Assembly (NCBI RefSeq): GCF_008001235.1
Contig: NZ_CP040751.1
Location: 603,001 to 667,000, forward strand
Length of the DNA stretch: 64,000 bases
Source of the DNA: Salidesulfovibrio onnuriiensis
GTDB taxonomy: Bacteria; Desulfobacterota; Desulfovibrionia; Desulfovibrionales; Desulfovibrionaceae
Direction of reading: 5' to 3'
Part shown: one piece after another, positions 45,721 to 56,549 of the stretch
Position numbering within the stretch: the stretch's first letter is position 1
Layout: each line of letters opens with the position of its first letter
Translations under genes and position numbers: made by a program
Notes under the pieces: model-generated
What the model was told of the DNA's origin: nothing
The model's database searches: none
The model's input: the letters and a program-made list of their open reading frames with translations, nothing else

Positions 45721-46656
45721 ATGACCGCCAAACGAATTATGAACAGCCTGGACGACATCGTTCAGGCGGTGCTCGACTATGGGGAAACCCCCAAGGTGGC
45801 CATTGCCCGCTCGGCCGAGAGCTTCGTGCTCCGCGCCGGCATCCACGCCTATGAGAAGGGCGTGGCCGAGCCCGTGCTGGTGGGCGACATCGAAAAGACC
45901 GAGAAGATCGCCGAGGAAAAGGGCCTGGACATCAGCCCGTTCCGCAAGATCCACCTGCCCGACGACGTGCAGGCGGTCATGGAGGCCGTGCGGCTCTTCC
46001 GGGAAAAGGAAGTGGCCCTGGTCATGAAGGGGCTCGTTTCCACGGCCACGCTGCTCAAGGCCGTGCTCAACAAGGAGACCGGGGTGCCGCCCAAGACCGG
46101 CGTGCTCAGCCATGTGGGCGTCTTCAATTCGCCCACGGACGGCCGCCTCATGTTCCTGACCGACGCGGGCGTGAACATCGACCCCAACCTGCAGCGCAAG
46201 GTGGACATCCTCAAGAACGCCATCAACGTGGCCCAGATGCTCGGCATTGAGAAACCGCGCTGCGCCATTCTGGCCGCCACGGAAAAAGTCAATTATCCCG
46301 CAATGCCCGCCACCCTGGATGCGGACGTCATCACCAAGATGGCCTCCCAGGGCGAGTTCGGCGAGGCCCGGGTGCACGGCCCCCTTTCCCTGGACCTGGC
46401 CGTGAACCCGGACAGCGCCTCCTGCAAGGGCGTGGACGGGCCGGTGGCCGGGTGCGCGGATATCCTGCTCACTCCGGACATCGAAGCGGGCAACATCCTG
46501 TACAAGTCGCTGAACTCCTACTGTAAGGTTCCCATGGCCGGTGTGGTCGTCGGCAGCAAGGTTCCCGTGGTGGTGCCTTCCCGCGGCGATTCGGACATGT
46601 CCAAGTTCTATTCACTTGCACTCGCTGCGTATCTCGGCATGGAGGCCCAGAAATGA
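45721..46656 (+). CDS. ptb: phosphate butyryl/acetyltransferase
   Basis: 311 residues of the PTA_PTB family. Conserved stretches include VGDIEKTEKIAEEKGLD, LVMKGLVSTATLLKAVLNKE, LSHVGVFN and GPLSLDLAVNPDSA. The enzyme swaps CoA for phosphate on a short acyl-CoA, giving acyl phosphate for the kinase next door. Substrate could be butyryl-, isobutyryl- or isovaleryl-CoA; the upstream ACT gene favours branched chains but does not prove it. The stop overlaps the buk start by four bases. Confidence 0.85.
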   Translation: MTAKRIMNSLDDIVQAVLDYGETPKVAIARSAESFVLRAGIHAYEKGVAEPVLVGDIEKTEKIAEEKGLDISPFRKIHLPDDVQAVMEAVRLFREKEVALVMKGLVSTATLLKAVLNKETGVPPKTGVLSHVGVFNSPTDGRLMFLTDAGVNIDPNLQRKVDILKNAINVAQMLGIEKPRCAILAATEKVNYPAMPATLDADVITKMASQGEFGEARVHGPLSLDLAVNPDSASCKGVDGPVAGCADILLTPDIEAGNILYKSLNSYCKVPMAGVVVGSKVPVVVPSRGDSDMSKFYSLALAAYLGMEAQK

Positions 46657-47732
46657 GTCCCGTTTTCGTGATCAATCCCGGTTCCACATCCACCAAGCTC
46701 GCCCTGTACGAAGGCTCGGAAGAGATCTTCGAGCGCGAGCTCCAGCACTCCAAGAAAGAGCTCGCCGCCTTCCCCTCCGTGGGCGACCAGAAAGGCTTCC
46801 GCATGGACGCCATCCGCAAGGTCCTCGCAGAGGAGAAGGTGGACGGTTCGGCCATGGACGCCATTGCCGGACGCGGGGGCCTGCTGGCTCCGCTCCAGGG
46901 CGGCACCTACGAAGTGTCTGACAGAATGATAGACGATCTGCTTGCCAACAAGTATGGCGAGCATCCCTGCAACCTTGGCGCGGTCCTGGCTCGGGACCTG
47001 GCCGAGGAGTGGGGCGTTCCCGCCTACATCGTGGATCCGGTGGTCACGGACGAAATGGACGACCGCGCCCGGCTCACGGGCATGCCCGGCCTTGAGCGGC
47101 GCAGCGTGTTCCACGCCCTGAACCAGCGCGGGGCCGCCCGCGTGGCCGCCGAAAGGCTTGGCGTCCGTTACGAGGATTCCTGCTTCATCGTGGCCCACAT
47201 GGGAGGGGGCATGTCCATCGGCGCGCACCGCAGGGGAAGGGTCACGGACGTGACCAACGGGCTGGACGGCGAAGGGCCGTTCACCCCGGAACGCACCGGC
47301 GCATTGCCCGTGCTGCCCGTGCTGGAGCGCATGCGCGACGGCGAGAGCTTCGACGCCCTGCGCCTGACCATCCTGCGCGAGGGCGGCGTCTGGGCGCATT
47401 TGGGCACCAACAACATGATGGAGGTGGAAAAGCGCGTGCTGGAGGGCGACGAGGAATACGCCCGCGTGTTCCGGGCCATGGTCTACAATGTGGCCAAGCA
47501 CATCGCCTCCATGGTTCCGGCCGCCCTGGACGGGGAAAAGGACCGGGTGGACGCCATCGTCATCACTGGCGGCATGTCTCGCTGCAAGCCCCTCATGGAA
47601 GAATTGCGCCGCCTGCTCAAGGGATTGGGCGAGATCGTGCACGTTCCCGGCAGCGTGGAGATGGGGGCCCTGGCCAAGGGCGCATTCATGGCCTTGGCTG
47701 GAGAAACGCCCGCCCAGCGCTATCTGGGCTGA
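46653..47732 (+). CDS. buk: butyrate kinase
   Basis: 359 residues, an ASKHA-fold acyl kinase. FVINPGSTSTKLALYE is the phosphate-1 region, AHMGGGMSIGAHRRGRV the phosphate-2 region and ITGGMSRCKPLMEEL the adenosine region. It makes ATP from butyryl phosphate (or a branched analogue) in the last step of a fermentative or amino-acid oxidation route. It overlaps ptb by four bases (ATGA), so the two are translationally coupled. A strong hairpin ends the operon. Confidence 0.88.
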   Translation: MSPVFVINPGSTSTKLALYEGSEEIFERELQHSKKELAAFPSVGDQKGFRMDAIRKVLAEEKVDGSAMDAIAGRGGLLAPLQGGTYEVSDRMIDDLLANKYGEHPCNLGAVLARDLAEEWGVPAYIVDPVVTDEMDDRARLTGMPGLERRSVFHALNQRGAARVAAERLGVRYEDSCFIVAHMGGGMSIGAHRRGRVTDVTNGLDGEGPFTPERTGALPVLPVLERMRDGESFDALRLTILREGGVWAHLGTNNMMEVEKRVLEGDEEYARVFRAMVYNVAKHIASMVPAALDGEKDRVDAIVITGGMSRCKPLMEELRRLLKGLGEIVHVPGSVEMGALAKGAFMALAGETPAQRYLG

Positions 47733-47755
47733 GGCGCGCATTGCTTGAAATCAGG

Positions 47756-47784
47756 AAAGCCGCTTCCCTCGGGAGGCGGCTTTT

Positions 47785-47785
<1 letters not shown>
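47756..47785. terminator. bidirectional terminator after buk
   Basis: A long stem (AAAGCCGC region 47756-47767 with 47772-47783) with a tight TCG-type loop and T/A runs on both sides, between convergent buk and the hybrid kinase gene. Confidence 0.85.
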
Positions 47786-49833
<2,048 letters not shown>

Positions 49834-50156
49834 GGGACTATTCCTCAATAATAACGGCCTACAGCTCTACGCGAAAATCGGTGCATGTCAAAGAATGTTA
49901 GCGAGATTATAATTCCCCCCGGTATGGGACGGGATGCTGGCCTTAGGGCGGTGCTGTGTGTATAGTTGCCTACATTCTTGTCTATTCTGGATGAAACTGC
50001 TGTTTGATTGTTCACATTTACCACGTTGTTACGTATAGTTTTGAACTATGGGAGGGAGTTTGCATCGGATGCGGCCGCTGACGCGGCGCGCATGAAAACG
50101 AGAGGTTCGGGTATTCGAGTTGTTTTTCAGCCCTGCGGGGCGAATGAGGGTTGCTG
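49834..50156. other. intergenic region between hybrid kinase and cheR
   Basis: About 320 bases between divergent genes, AT-richer than the flanks. It contains ATAGTT-TTG-AACTAT, a perfect palindrome at 50035-50049, and another ATAGTT at 49962-49967. No convincing sigma70 promoter or gene is seen. Regulatory role likely but unproven. Confidence 0.4.
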
Positions 50157-51029
50157 ATGTCATTGTTTTCGAGTTCCATATCTTTGCGAAAAGGGGTCGC
50201 GATCACGGACGAGGAATTTGTCCAGCTTCGGGACTTCATTTATGAGAAGAGCGGGATATTTGTCGACGAGAAGCGCAAATACCTGTTTGAAAGCCGTTTT
50301 CGCAAGAGGTTGCAGGAGTTGAGCCTGTCCAGCTTTGGCGACTACCTCAAGTTTCTGAAGTTCGATTCCAACCGCAAGGAAGAGTTGGTCAAGCTCTTTG
50401 AGCTCATCACGACCAACGAGACAAGTTTCTATCGCGATACAAAGCAGCTGGACGCTTTCTACGACAACGTTCTCAAGGAAGTCGTGGAAAACGTCCGCAA
50501 GCAGGGCAAGAGCGAGCTGCACATCTGGTCTGCCGGGTGCTCCTCCGGGGAGGAACCCTACACACTGTCCATCCTGCTGCATGAGATGCTCGGTCTCGAG
50601 GCCGCTCGGTGGAAGATCCGCATTTCCGCCAACGACCTGTCCATGGCCATGATCAAGAAGGCCCGCGAAGGCCTGTACAATGAATACGCCATGAAGACCA
50701 CGCCCGAGCGCATCCAGTTGAAATATTTCACCAAGGAAAACGGAGGCTGGCGCATCAAGCCCGAAGTCGCCAAGATCGTGGACTTCAGGCTGCTCAACCT
50801 CAACGACACCTTGGCCGTCAAGCGCATACCAAGGTCCCACATCGTGTTCTGCCGCAACGTGATCATCTATTTCGACCAGGACATGAAGAAGAAGGTCATC
50901 AATTCGTATTACGACAATCTCTTGGACGGTGGCTACCTCATGCTCGGCCATTCCGAGTCGCTGCACAAGATCACCAAGGCATTCAAGCCGGTATTCTATC
51001 CCGGAACCATTGCCTACAAGAAAGAGTAG
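50157..51029 (+). CDS. CheR-type chemotaxis methyltransferase
   Basis: 290 residues. The N-terminal CheR_N helices (FVQLRDFIYEKSGIFVDEKR) precede the SAM-dependent CheR domain: TTNETSFYRD, WSAGCSSGEEPYTLSILLHE (SAM pocket) and IVFCRNVIIYF. CheR methylates glutamates on chemoreceptors to adapt their signal. ATG 50157 has GAGGG 7 bases upstream. The HDOD gene follows after 12 bases in the same operon. No other che gene is next to it, so it may serve receptors encoded elsewhere, such as that at 22351. Confidence 0.88.
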   Translation: MSLFSSSISLRKGVAITDEEFVQLRDFIYEKSGIFVDEKRKYLFESRFRKRLQELSLSSFGDYLKFLKFDSNRKEELVKLFELITTNETSFYRDTKQLDAFYDNVLKEVVENVRKQGKSELHIWSAGCSSGEEPYTLSILLHEMLGLEAARWKIRISANDLSMAMIKKAREGLYNEYAMKTTPERIQLKYFTKENGGWRIKPEVAKIVDFRLLNLNDTLAVKRIPRSHIVFCRNVIIYFDQDMKKKVINSYYDNLLDGGYLMLGHSESLHKITKAFKPVFYPGTIAYKKE

Positions 51030-51041
51030 GAGCGGGGAAAC

Positions 51042-52259
51042 GTGACGAAACTGCGCATTGAAGAGCTCAAGACCGGCATGGTCCTATCCTGCGACTTGAA
51101 GACCGCGGACGGCCGGCTGTTGCTGCCGGGTGGTGTGGAACTGGAGGAAAAGCATCTTCAGCTCCTGGATCGCATGGGCATCGAAGAGGTCGAGGTGGAT
51201 CCGGGCCAGGCCGAACTGGATGAGGAGAGCCTGCTTGCGGTTGAGGACTATGTCCGGGACTACTTCCTGTATTCGAATCCGGACCATCCCGCAGTGCTGG
51301 AACTGTTCCGCATCGCCCTGGAACGCACCGCAGCCAGGGTGGCCGGAGGCTGGCAGCTACCGTCCGTGGAGATGCGGCGGGCACAGGCCGTGGAACACCT
51401 GGAGGACATCTTTCTCAAGGACATGGGCGGCCCCGAGGAGATCGCCAAGCACGAAACCGAGCTGGAAAGCTTCCCGGACATCTATTTCCGCATCCGCGAG
51501 GTGCTGGATTCGCCCAACGTGTCCGCGGACAGGCTGGCCAAGGTGGTGAGCACGGACGTGGGCCTTTCGGCCAAGCTGCTGAAGCTGGTCAACAGCCCGT
51601 TCTATGGTTTTCCGTCCTCCATCGACTCCATCAGCAGGGCCATTGCCCTGGTGGGAGGCAAGGAGCTGTCCACCCTGGCGCTCGGCATTTCCACCATCAA
51701 CTATTTCAAGGACATTCCGCCGGAACTCATCAACATGGAGATGTTCTGGCGTCATTCCATTTCCTGCGGCATCTTCTGCAAGCTCATCGCCTCCCGGCAG
51801 ACCGGGGTGCAGTCCGAGCGCCTGTTCATTGCCGGGCTGCTGCACGACGTGGGGCGCCTGATCATGTTCAAGAAGCTGCCCTACGCCTCGCGCGAGGCCA
51901 TGCTTTTCGCCCGCGAAAACAGCATTCCCCTGCATGCGGCGGAGCAGACCGTCATCGGCTATACGCACACGGACGTGAGCGCGCCCCTGCTGGAGGCCTG
52001 GAAGTTCCCGGAAAACCTGTCCGAGGCCATCAATCACCATCATGATCCCATGTCCAGGCCCAATCCTCTGGAGCCGGCCATCGTCAATCTGGCCGACAAC
52101 ATGGCCAACGCCGTGGATATCGCCAACGGCGGCATGTATGTCCTGCCCGGCATCGATAATGGCGTGTGGGAGCTGCTGGGGCTGAGCCCCGCCTTCCTGC
52201 GCGACACCCTGCACCAGCACGATGAGCAGGTCGAACTGATCATGAGCGCGTTCTTCTAG
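51042..52259 (+). CDS. HDOD-domain signalling protein
   Basis: 405 residues from a GTG with GGGGA upstream. The N-terminal ~100 residues form a DUF3391-like region (LKTGMVLSCDLKTADGRLLL). The central HDOD domain runs from FPDIYFRIREVLDSPNVSAD to LFIAGLLHDVGRLIMFKKLP and on to INHHHDP. HDOD domains resemble HD hydrolases but are mostly non-catalytic hubs in motility and stress signalling. Directly downstream of cheR in the same operon, which supports a role in chemotaxis or taxis-related control. Confidence 0.85.
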   Translation: MTKLRIEELKTGMVLSCDLKTADGRLLLPGGVELEEKHLQLLDRMGIEEVEVDPGQAELDEESLLAVEDYVRDYFLYSNPDHPAVLELFRIALERTAARVAGGWQLPSVEMRRAQAVEHLEDIFLKDMGGPEEIAKHETELESFPDIYFRIREVLDSPNVSADRLAKVVSTDVGLSAKLLKLVNSPFYGFPSSIDSISRAIALVGGKELSTLALGISTINYFKDIPPELINMEMFWRHSISCGIFCKLIASRQTGVQSERLFIAGLLHDVGRLIMFKKLPYASREAMLFARENSIPLHAAEQTVIGYTHTDVSAPLLEAWKFPENLSEAINHHHDPMSRPNPLEPAIVNLADNMANAVDIANGGMYVLPGIDNGVWELLGLSPAFLRDTLHQHDEQVELIMSAFF

Positions 52260-52290
52260 GCCGCATTCAACAACGATTGATACAGTCAGG

Positions 52291-52325
52291 AAAGCCGCAG
52301 CGTCCGACAGGGCGTTGCGGCTTTT
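52291..52325. terminator. terminator after the HDOD gene
   Basis: AAAGCCGCA (52291-52299) pairs with TGCGGCTTT (52316-52324), with further pairing inside the loop; A and T tracts on each side suit both convergent genes. Confidence 0.75.
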
Positions 52326-52332
52326 GCATGCG

Positions 52333-52755
52333 CTAGAGCAGGTACTCCCGGAGGACGGCCCAGCCTGTCCAGAACTGGTACAGGGCCAGGCCGAGGAGCG
52401 TGATGTTGTTGGCCGCGTGGAGCAGGGAGAGCAGCCCGCGCGGCTTCTTGTGCGCGTCCATGATGATGCCGCTCAGGTAGCCGAAGATGAGCAGGGGAAG
52501 CATGATCAGGGCGGTCTGGTAGTGGCGGCCGGTGATGAAGTTCACAGACCAGGTCATGCGGGCCACCATGAGCCCCCCCACAAAGCCCGCGAACCAGAGC
52601 AGGATGGCCAGCTTGCCCAGCTGCACGTGGATCCGCCACTGGAACGGGCGGCTGATCTGCAGATGCTGGGTCAGGAAGCGGTTCAGGCCCGTGAAGGCCA
52701 CGTACAGGGCCAGCAGGGTGGTCAGGGCTTGCAGGACCGGATGGAACCAGAGCAT
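52333..52755 (-). CDS. DUF4079-like membrane protein
   Basis: 140 residues with four predicted helices (e.g. PVLQALTTLLALYVAFTGLN, LGKLAILLWFAGFVGGLMVA, QTALIMLPLLIFGYLSGIIM). Histidines at HP near the start, IHVQLGK and LLHAANN are placed as in DUF4079/cytochrome b561-like membrane proteins that may bind heme. AAGGAG precedes the ATG. It lies 79 bases downstream of the GT9 gene on the same strand. Function unknown. Confidence 0.65.
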   Translation of the reverse strand: MLWFHPVLQALTTLLALYVAFTGLNRFLTQHLQISRPFQWRIHVQLGKLAILLWFAGFVGGLMVARMTWSVNFITGRHYQTALIMLPLLIFGYLSGIIMDAHKKPRGLLSLLHAANNITLLGLALYQFWTGWAVLREYLL

Positions 52756-52834
52756 GAACTCTCCTTGGCAAAAGAAATCGGACTATCCTCAGGATAGCCT
52801 TTTTTTCTGCCGGTACAAGGGGAAGGGTAAAATT

Positions 52835-53884
52835 CTAATCCAGGGGCTGGTCCAGCTTGGCGCGCAGGGCGCTCCAGACCTGTTCCGGGGTGATGCGCTT
52901 CATGCACTCGTGGTGCTTCTGCGGGCACTTGCGCGGGCCGTGCAGGCCGCAGGGGCGGCACTGGAGATCGGTTTCCAGCACCGTGGACTTTTTCCCGCGC
53001 GGGTAGAAGCCCAGCTTGCGGACCGTGGGGCCGAACAGCGCCACCAGGGGCACGTTCTGGGTCCAGGCCAGGTGCATGGGGCCGGAGTCGTTGGTCAGGC
53101 AGGCGCTGAGCCTGCCCATGACCGCCGCCAACTGCAGCAGGTCCAGCCTGCCGGCCAGGTTGTGCACGAAGCGTCCCGTGCCGCCCGCCTTTTCCACGAT
53201 CTCCGAGACCAGGGCCTCTTCGCCCGGGCCGCCGAAGACCAGCACGGTGACCGCCTCGTTGGCGGCATGGCGGACCACTTCCGCGAAATAGTCGGGCAGC
53301 CAGCACTTGGTGGGCCAGGTGGAGCCGGGATGCACGCCCAGGACCATGTCGCCCTGCAGGCCGTGTTCTTCCCAGAAATCCTGGGCAAACCGCCTGGCCG
53401 ACTGCGGCAGCACCAGGTTGGCCTGCGGAACCGGGGCTTCCTCGTTCAGGGGCAGGAGCAGCTGGTGCAGGCGTTCGATTTCCTCCAGGTCTTCGAACCT
53501 GCGGTCCACGGTCTGGGTATAGGCGCAGCGGTTGAACCAGGGGGCGCAGTAGCCGATGCGGGTTTCGATCCTGGTTGCCCGGGCGACCACGGCGCTTCGC
53601 AGGCTGCGGTGGGCCGAGATCCAGAGGTCGAAGCCCTGCCCGGCGATTTTCCGGCCCAGGCGGTGGGCGGCCAGCAGCGACTTGTCGCGGCCGCGCTTGT
53701 CGAATTCATGCACGGCCGTGATCTCGGGCTGGCCCGAAAACAGCGCGCCCAGTCCCTTGCGGACCCAGAAATGGATCTCGGCATGGGGATGGAGCCGTTT
53801 CAGGGCGGCGAGCAGGGGCAGCGTCAGGATGGCGTCGCCGATGAATGCGGTCTGCCAGACGCCGATCTTGCGGTATTCCTTCAT
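52835..53884 (-). CDS. GT9-family heptosyltransferase-like glycosyltransferase
   Basis: 349 residues with the two Rossmann-like halves of GT9. Landmarks: IGVWQTAFIGDAILTLPLLA at the start, GVHPGSTWPTKCW in the middle, and LTNDSGPMHLAW, the nucleotide-sugar site. Such enzymes add ADP-heptose to lipopolysaccharide inner core (WaaC/WaaF) or related sugars. The frame extends further upstream but ATG 53884 aligns with the family N-terminus. A cysteine-rich patch near the end (QCRPCGLHGPRKCPQKHHEC) is typical of the WaaF-like subgroup. It follows the queuosine transporter gene by 28 bases. Confidence 0.84.
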   Translation of the reverse strand: MKEYRKIGVWQTAFIGDAILTLPLLAALKRLHPHAEIHFWVRKGLGALFSGQPEITAVHEFDKRGRDKSLLAAHRLGRKIAGQGFDLWISAHRSLRSAVVARATRIETRIGYCAPWFNRCAYTQTVDRRFEDLEEIERLHQLLLPLNEEAPVPQANLVLPQSARRFAQDFWEEHGLQGDMVLGVHPGSTWPTKCWLPDYFAEVVRHAANEAVTVLVFGGPGEEALVSEIVEKAGGTGRFVHNLAGRLDLLQLAAVMGRLSACLTNDSGPMHLAWTQNVPLVALFGPTVRKLGFYPRGKKSTVLETDLQCRPCGLHGPRKCPQKHHECMKRITPEQVWSALRAKLDQPLD

Positions 53885-53912
53885 GCTAGTGCCGGTCTCC
53901 CGGTTCTTCCTT

Positions 53913-54596
53913 TCAGGCCGTTGCGGGATTTCTCCCGAAGAGATGCCTGGCCAGGTACATGAACGGGGTGTCCAGCCCGGCCACCAACAATTTGATAACA
54001 TACGTGGAAATGACGATTTCCACCAGTACCTCGTTGGGGAAAAGGCCGTAGAAGGCGATGAGGCAGAAGACCACGGAATCCAGGAGCTGGCTGGACATGG
54101 TGCTCAGATTGTTGCGTAGCCACAGGTGTTTGCCGCCGGTCTTTTCCTTCAGGAGATGGAAGGCCCAGACATCGTGCATCTGGGAGACCAGGTAGGCGCA
54201 CAGGCTGCCCAGGGCGATGCGGGGCATGAAACCGAACAGGGCGGCCAGGTGCGGCTGGGCAAAGTCGTCCGTGCCGGGCTGGAAGAGCAGGGCCAGCTGC
54301 ATGTACGCCACCATCATGACCAGGGCCACGAAGCCGAGCATGACGGCTTTCTTGGCGTCCTTCTTGCCGTAAAATTCGCTGATCATGTCCGTGGACAGGA
54401 ACACGCTGGCATAGAGGATGTTGCCCAGCGTGGTGGTCAGTCCGAAAAGTTCAACGGTTTTCATGACCTGCAGGTTGCAGATGAGCAGGTTGAAAACGAT
54501 GAGCGCAAACAGGCCGGTGCGTCCGAAGAAGCGGAACACCACCAGCACCATGCACAGGTCCATGACCGCGAAGATAATCCAAAGCAATTCGTTCAT
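53913..54596 (-). CDS. queuosine precursor transporter (YhhQ family)
   Basis: 227 residues with about six helices (LLWIIFAVMDLCMVLVVFRF, AVMLGFVALVMMVAYMQLAL). ANILYAS-like LGNILYASVFLSTDMISEFYG and LLDSVVFCLIAFYG match the Vut_1/YhhQ family that imports preQ0/preQ1 for queuosine in tRNA. No preQ1 riboswitch signature was found in the 92 bases before the start. First gene of a minus-strand group with GT9 and DUF4079 genes, diverging from murI. Confidence 0.82.
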   Translation of the reverse strand: MNELLWIIFAVMDLCMVLVVFRFFGRTGLFALIVFNLLICNLQVMKTVELFGLTTTLGNILYASVFLSTDMISEFYGKKDAKKAVMLGFVALVMMVAYMQLALLFQPGTDDFAQPHLAALFGFMPRIALGSLCAYLVSQMHDVWAFHLLKEKTGGKHLWLRNNLSTMSSQLLDSVVFCLIAFYGLFPNEVLVEIVISTYVIKLLVAGLDTPFMYLARHLFGRNPATA

Positions 54597-54688
54597 GGGC
54601 GTTCCTTTGCCCCTATTTTATGGGCGTGTCAAATTCGGGGCGTGATTGATCTTGGTTTTCTCGGCAAAATGTGGTGCACTCCGTGCCC

Positions 54689-55539
54689 ATGAATCACGAA
54701 TACGACAATCGATCGCATCTGCCCGTGGGCATGTTCGACTCCGGCGTGGGCGGCCTCACCGTACTCAAGGCCCTGCGCGAGCGCATGCCCTGCGAGGAAA
54801 TACTCTATTTGGGCGATACTGCCCGGCTTCCCTATGGCTCCAAGAGCGCCCAGACCGTCACCCGCTATGCCCTGCAAGCCACGTCCCGGCTGGTGGAGCG
54901 CGGGGTCAAGATGCTGGTCATCGCCTGCAACACGGCCAGCGCCGTTGCCGTGGAGGCCGTGCAGCGCGCCTACCCGGACGTGCCGGTCATCGGCGTGGTG
55001 CGTCCTGGGGCTCAGGCCGCCTGCCGGGCCTCGAAAAACGGCGTCATCGCGGTCATCGCCACCGAGGGCACCATTGCCGGGGGGCCTATCACCGCGCCAT
55101 CCATGAACTGCGGCCCGAGGCCCACATCATCGGCAGGCCCACGCCCCTGTTCGTGCCCCTGGCCGAGGAGGGCTGGTTGGAGGGCGAGATTACCGAGGCC
55201 GTGGCCTCCCGCTATCTCAGGCCCGTGTTCGCACCCGCCTCCGGATCGGACGTGCCGCACACGCCCGACACCCTGGTGCTGGGCTGCACCCATTTCCCGC
55301 TGCTGGCCGGGGCCATCCGCAACGTGGTGGGGCCTGGTGTGAGCATCGTGGACTCCGCCGCCACCACGGCCGACGCCATCCTGAAGGAGCTGACCGGCTC
55401 GGGCCGGGCCAACGGGCATGACGGCTGCGGTGGGACCACCTTCCTGACCACGGACGATCCCGCCAAGTTCGCCCGCACCGGCACCATGTTCCTGGGAACG
55501 CCCATCGCCGAAAGCGATGTGGAGTTGGTGGATCTTTAG
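54689..55539 (+). pseudogene. murI: glutamate racemase, broken by a -1 frameshift
   Basis: The first frame (ATG 54689) holds GMFDSGVGGLTVLKALRERM, LGDTARLPYGSKS and ACNTAS with one catalytic cysteine; after GTIAGG it goes out of frame. The correct continuation lies in the next frame (AYHRAIHELRPEAHIIGRPT, then LVLGCTHFPLLAGAIRNVVG with the second cysteine) to 55539. The switch point is a run of six G (55079-55084); a seventh would give TIAGGAYHRAI and a normal 283-residue enzyme. MurI makes D-glutamate for peptidoglycan and is normally essential, so a sequencing error is the likelier cause. GTG 54671 is an alternative start. Confidence 0.85.
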
Positions 55540-55560
55540 CGGCAGCCTTTTTTGTCTGTA

Positions 55561-55588
55561 TGGGACGGATTCACACAATCGTGTCCCA
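55561..55588. other. hairpin between murI and small ORF
   Basis: TGGGAC-G-GATT (55561-55571) pairs with AATC-G-TGTCCCA (55577-55588) with one bulge and loop CACAC. A T-run lies before it (55548-55553) rather than after it, so its role as a terminator on the plus strand is doubtful. Confidence 0.3.
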
Positions 55589-55655
55589 ACCGTCATAGCC
55601 TTGTCACTCCGGTCTGTTTCAGTGGAGATGTGGAAACAGATTCGGAGTGATGGAC

Positions 55656-55844
55656 ATGACCTCTTGCGCACATCTCGACATAGCCCTGCTGCTGGTGCTT
55701 TTCACGGCGGCCCTGACCGGTTTGCGGCTCATGTTTCCCGGCAGCCCCAATGCGGAGCTGCTGGCCGACATCATGAACCGTTCGGAGACCGGGGAATCGG
55801 CCTGCAGCGGTGAACCCGCGGAAGGGGCTGCGCAGAAAGCGTAG
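55656..55844 (+). CDS. small single-helix protein
   Basis: 62 residues from ATG 55656 (GGAG 8 bases upstream; ATG 55650 also possible). One hydrophobic segment, LDIALLLVLFTAALTGLRLM, then a polar tail (NRSETGESACSGEPAEGAAQ). No family recognised. It is followed by the LemA gene after about 90 bases. Coding status rests only on the ribosome binding site and the helix, so it is tentative. Confidence 0.4.
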   Translation: MTSCAHLDIALLLVLFTAALTGLRLMFPGSPNAELLADIMNRSETGESACSGEPAEGAAQKA

Positions 55845-55934
55845 GTTTGAAACGCCTTCATTTCCCTTGCGGCCCGAGCGCCCGTTGGGTATTAGAATCC
55901 CGTGTTTCAACCTTGAAAACCACGGGATTTCAAT

Positions 55935-56534
55935 ATGATCAAACGTCTTTTTTCCGTTATCGCACTGGCATTGCTGACCCTTTCCCTTACCGGCTGCGGC
56001 TACAACTCCATGCAGCAGCAGGAGGAAGAGGTCTTTGCGGCCTGGGGCAACCTGGAAGCCGCGCTGCAGCGCCGCGCCGACCTGATCCCCAACCTGGTGG
56101 CCACGGTCAAGGCGGCCGCCGCCCATGAAAAGAACACCCTGCAGGCAGTGGTCGAGGCCCGCGCCAAGGCCACCCAGACCACCATCACCCCGCAGCAGCT
56201 CGGCGACAAGGCCGCGCTTCAGAAGATGGCCGACGCCCAGGGCGCATTGTCTTCCGCTTTGTCCCGGCTCATGGTGGTTGTGGAGCGTTACCCCCAGCTC
56301 CAGGCCAACCAGAACTTCCTGGGCCTGCAGCACCAGCTTGAAGGCACCGAGAACCGCATCACCGTCGCCCGCAAGCGCTACAACGACACGGTCAAGGCCT
56401 TCAACTACTCCATCCGCAAATTCCCCAACTCCCTGACCAACAGCATGCTGCTGAACTTGGAGCGCAAGGAGTTCTTTGCCGCCGACGCAGGCGCCAAGAA
56501 CGCTCCCAAAGTGGACTTCGGGTCCGAAGGCTAA
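55935..56534 (+). CDS. LemA-family lipoprotein
   Basis: 199 residues. N-terminal lipoprotein signal with lipobox SLTGC ([20 protein letters not shown]), then the helical LemA domain with the conserved start [37 protein letters not shown] and later [20 protein letters not shown]. LemA proteins have a signal-anchored helical bundle of unclear function, usually beside TPM-domain genes, as here: two follow within 20 bases each. The group probably forms an envelope complex. Confidence 0.87.
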   Translation: MIKRLFSVIALALLTLSLTGCGYNSMQQQEEEVFAAWGNLEAALQRRADLIPNLVATVKAAAAHEKNTLQAVVEARAKATQTTITPQQLGDKAALQKMADAQGALSSALSRLMVVVERYPQLQANQNFLGLQHQLEGTENRITVARKRYNDTVKAFNYSIRKFPNSLTNSMLLNLERKEFFAADAGAKNAPKVDFGSEG

Positions 56535-56549
56535 CCGGGAGGCTTGCGC

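Noticed and set aside
54597-54688. preQ1 riboswitch before the queuosine precursor transporter
   Set aside because: The 92-base region has no preQ1-type stem and A-rich tail pattern.
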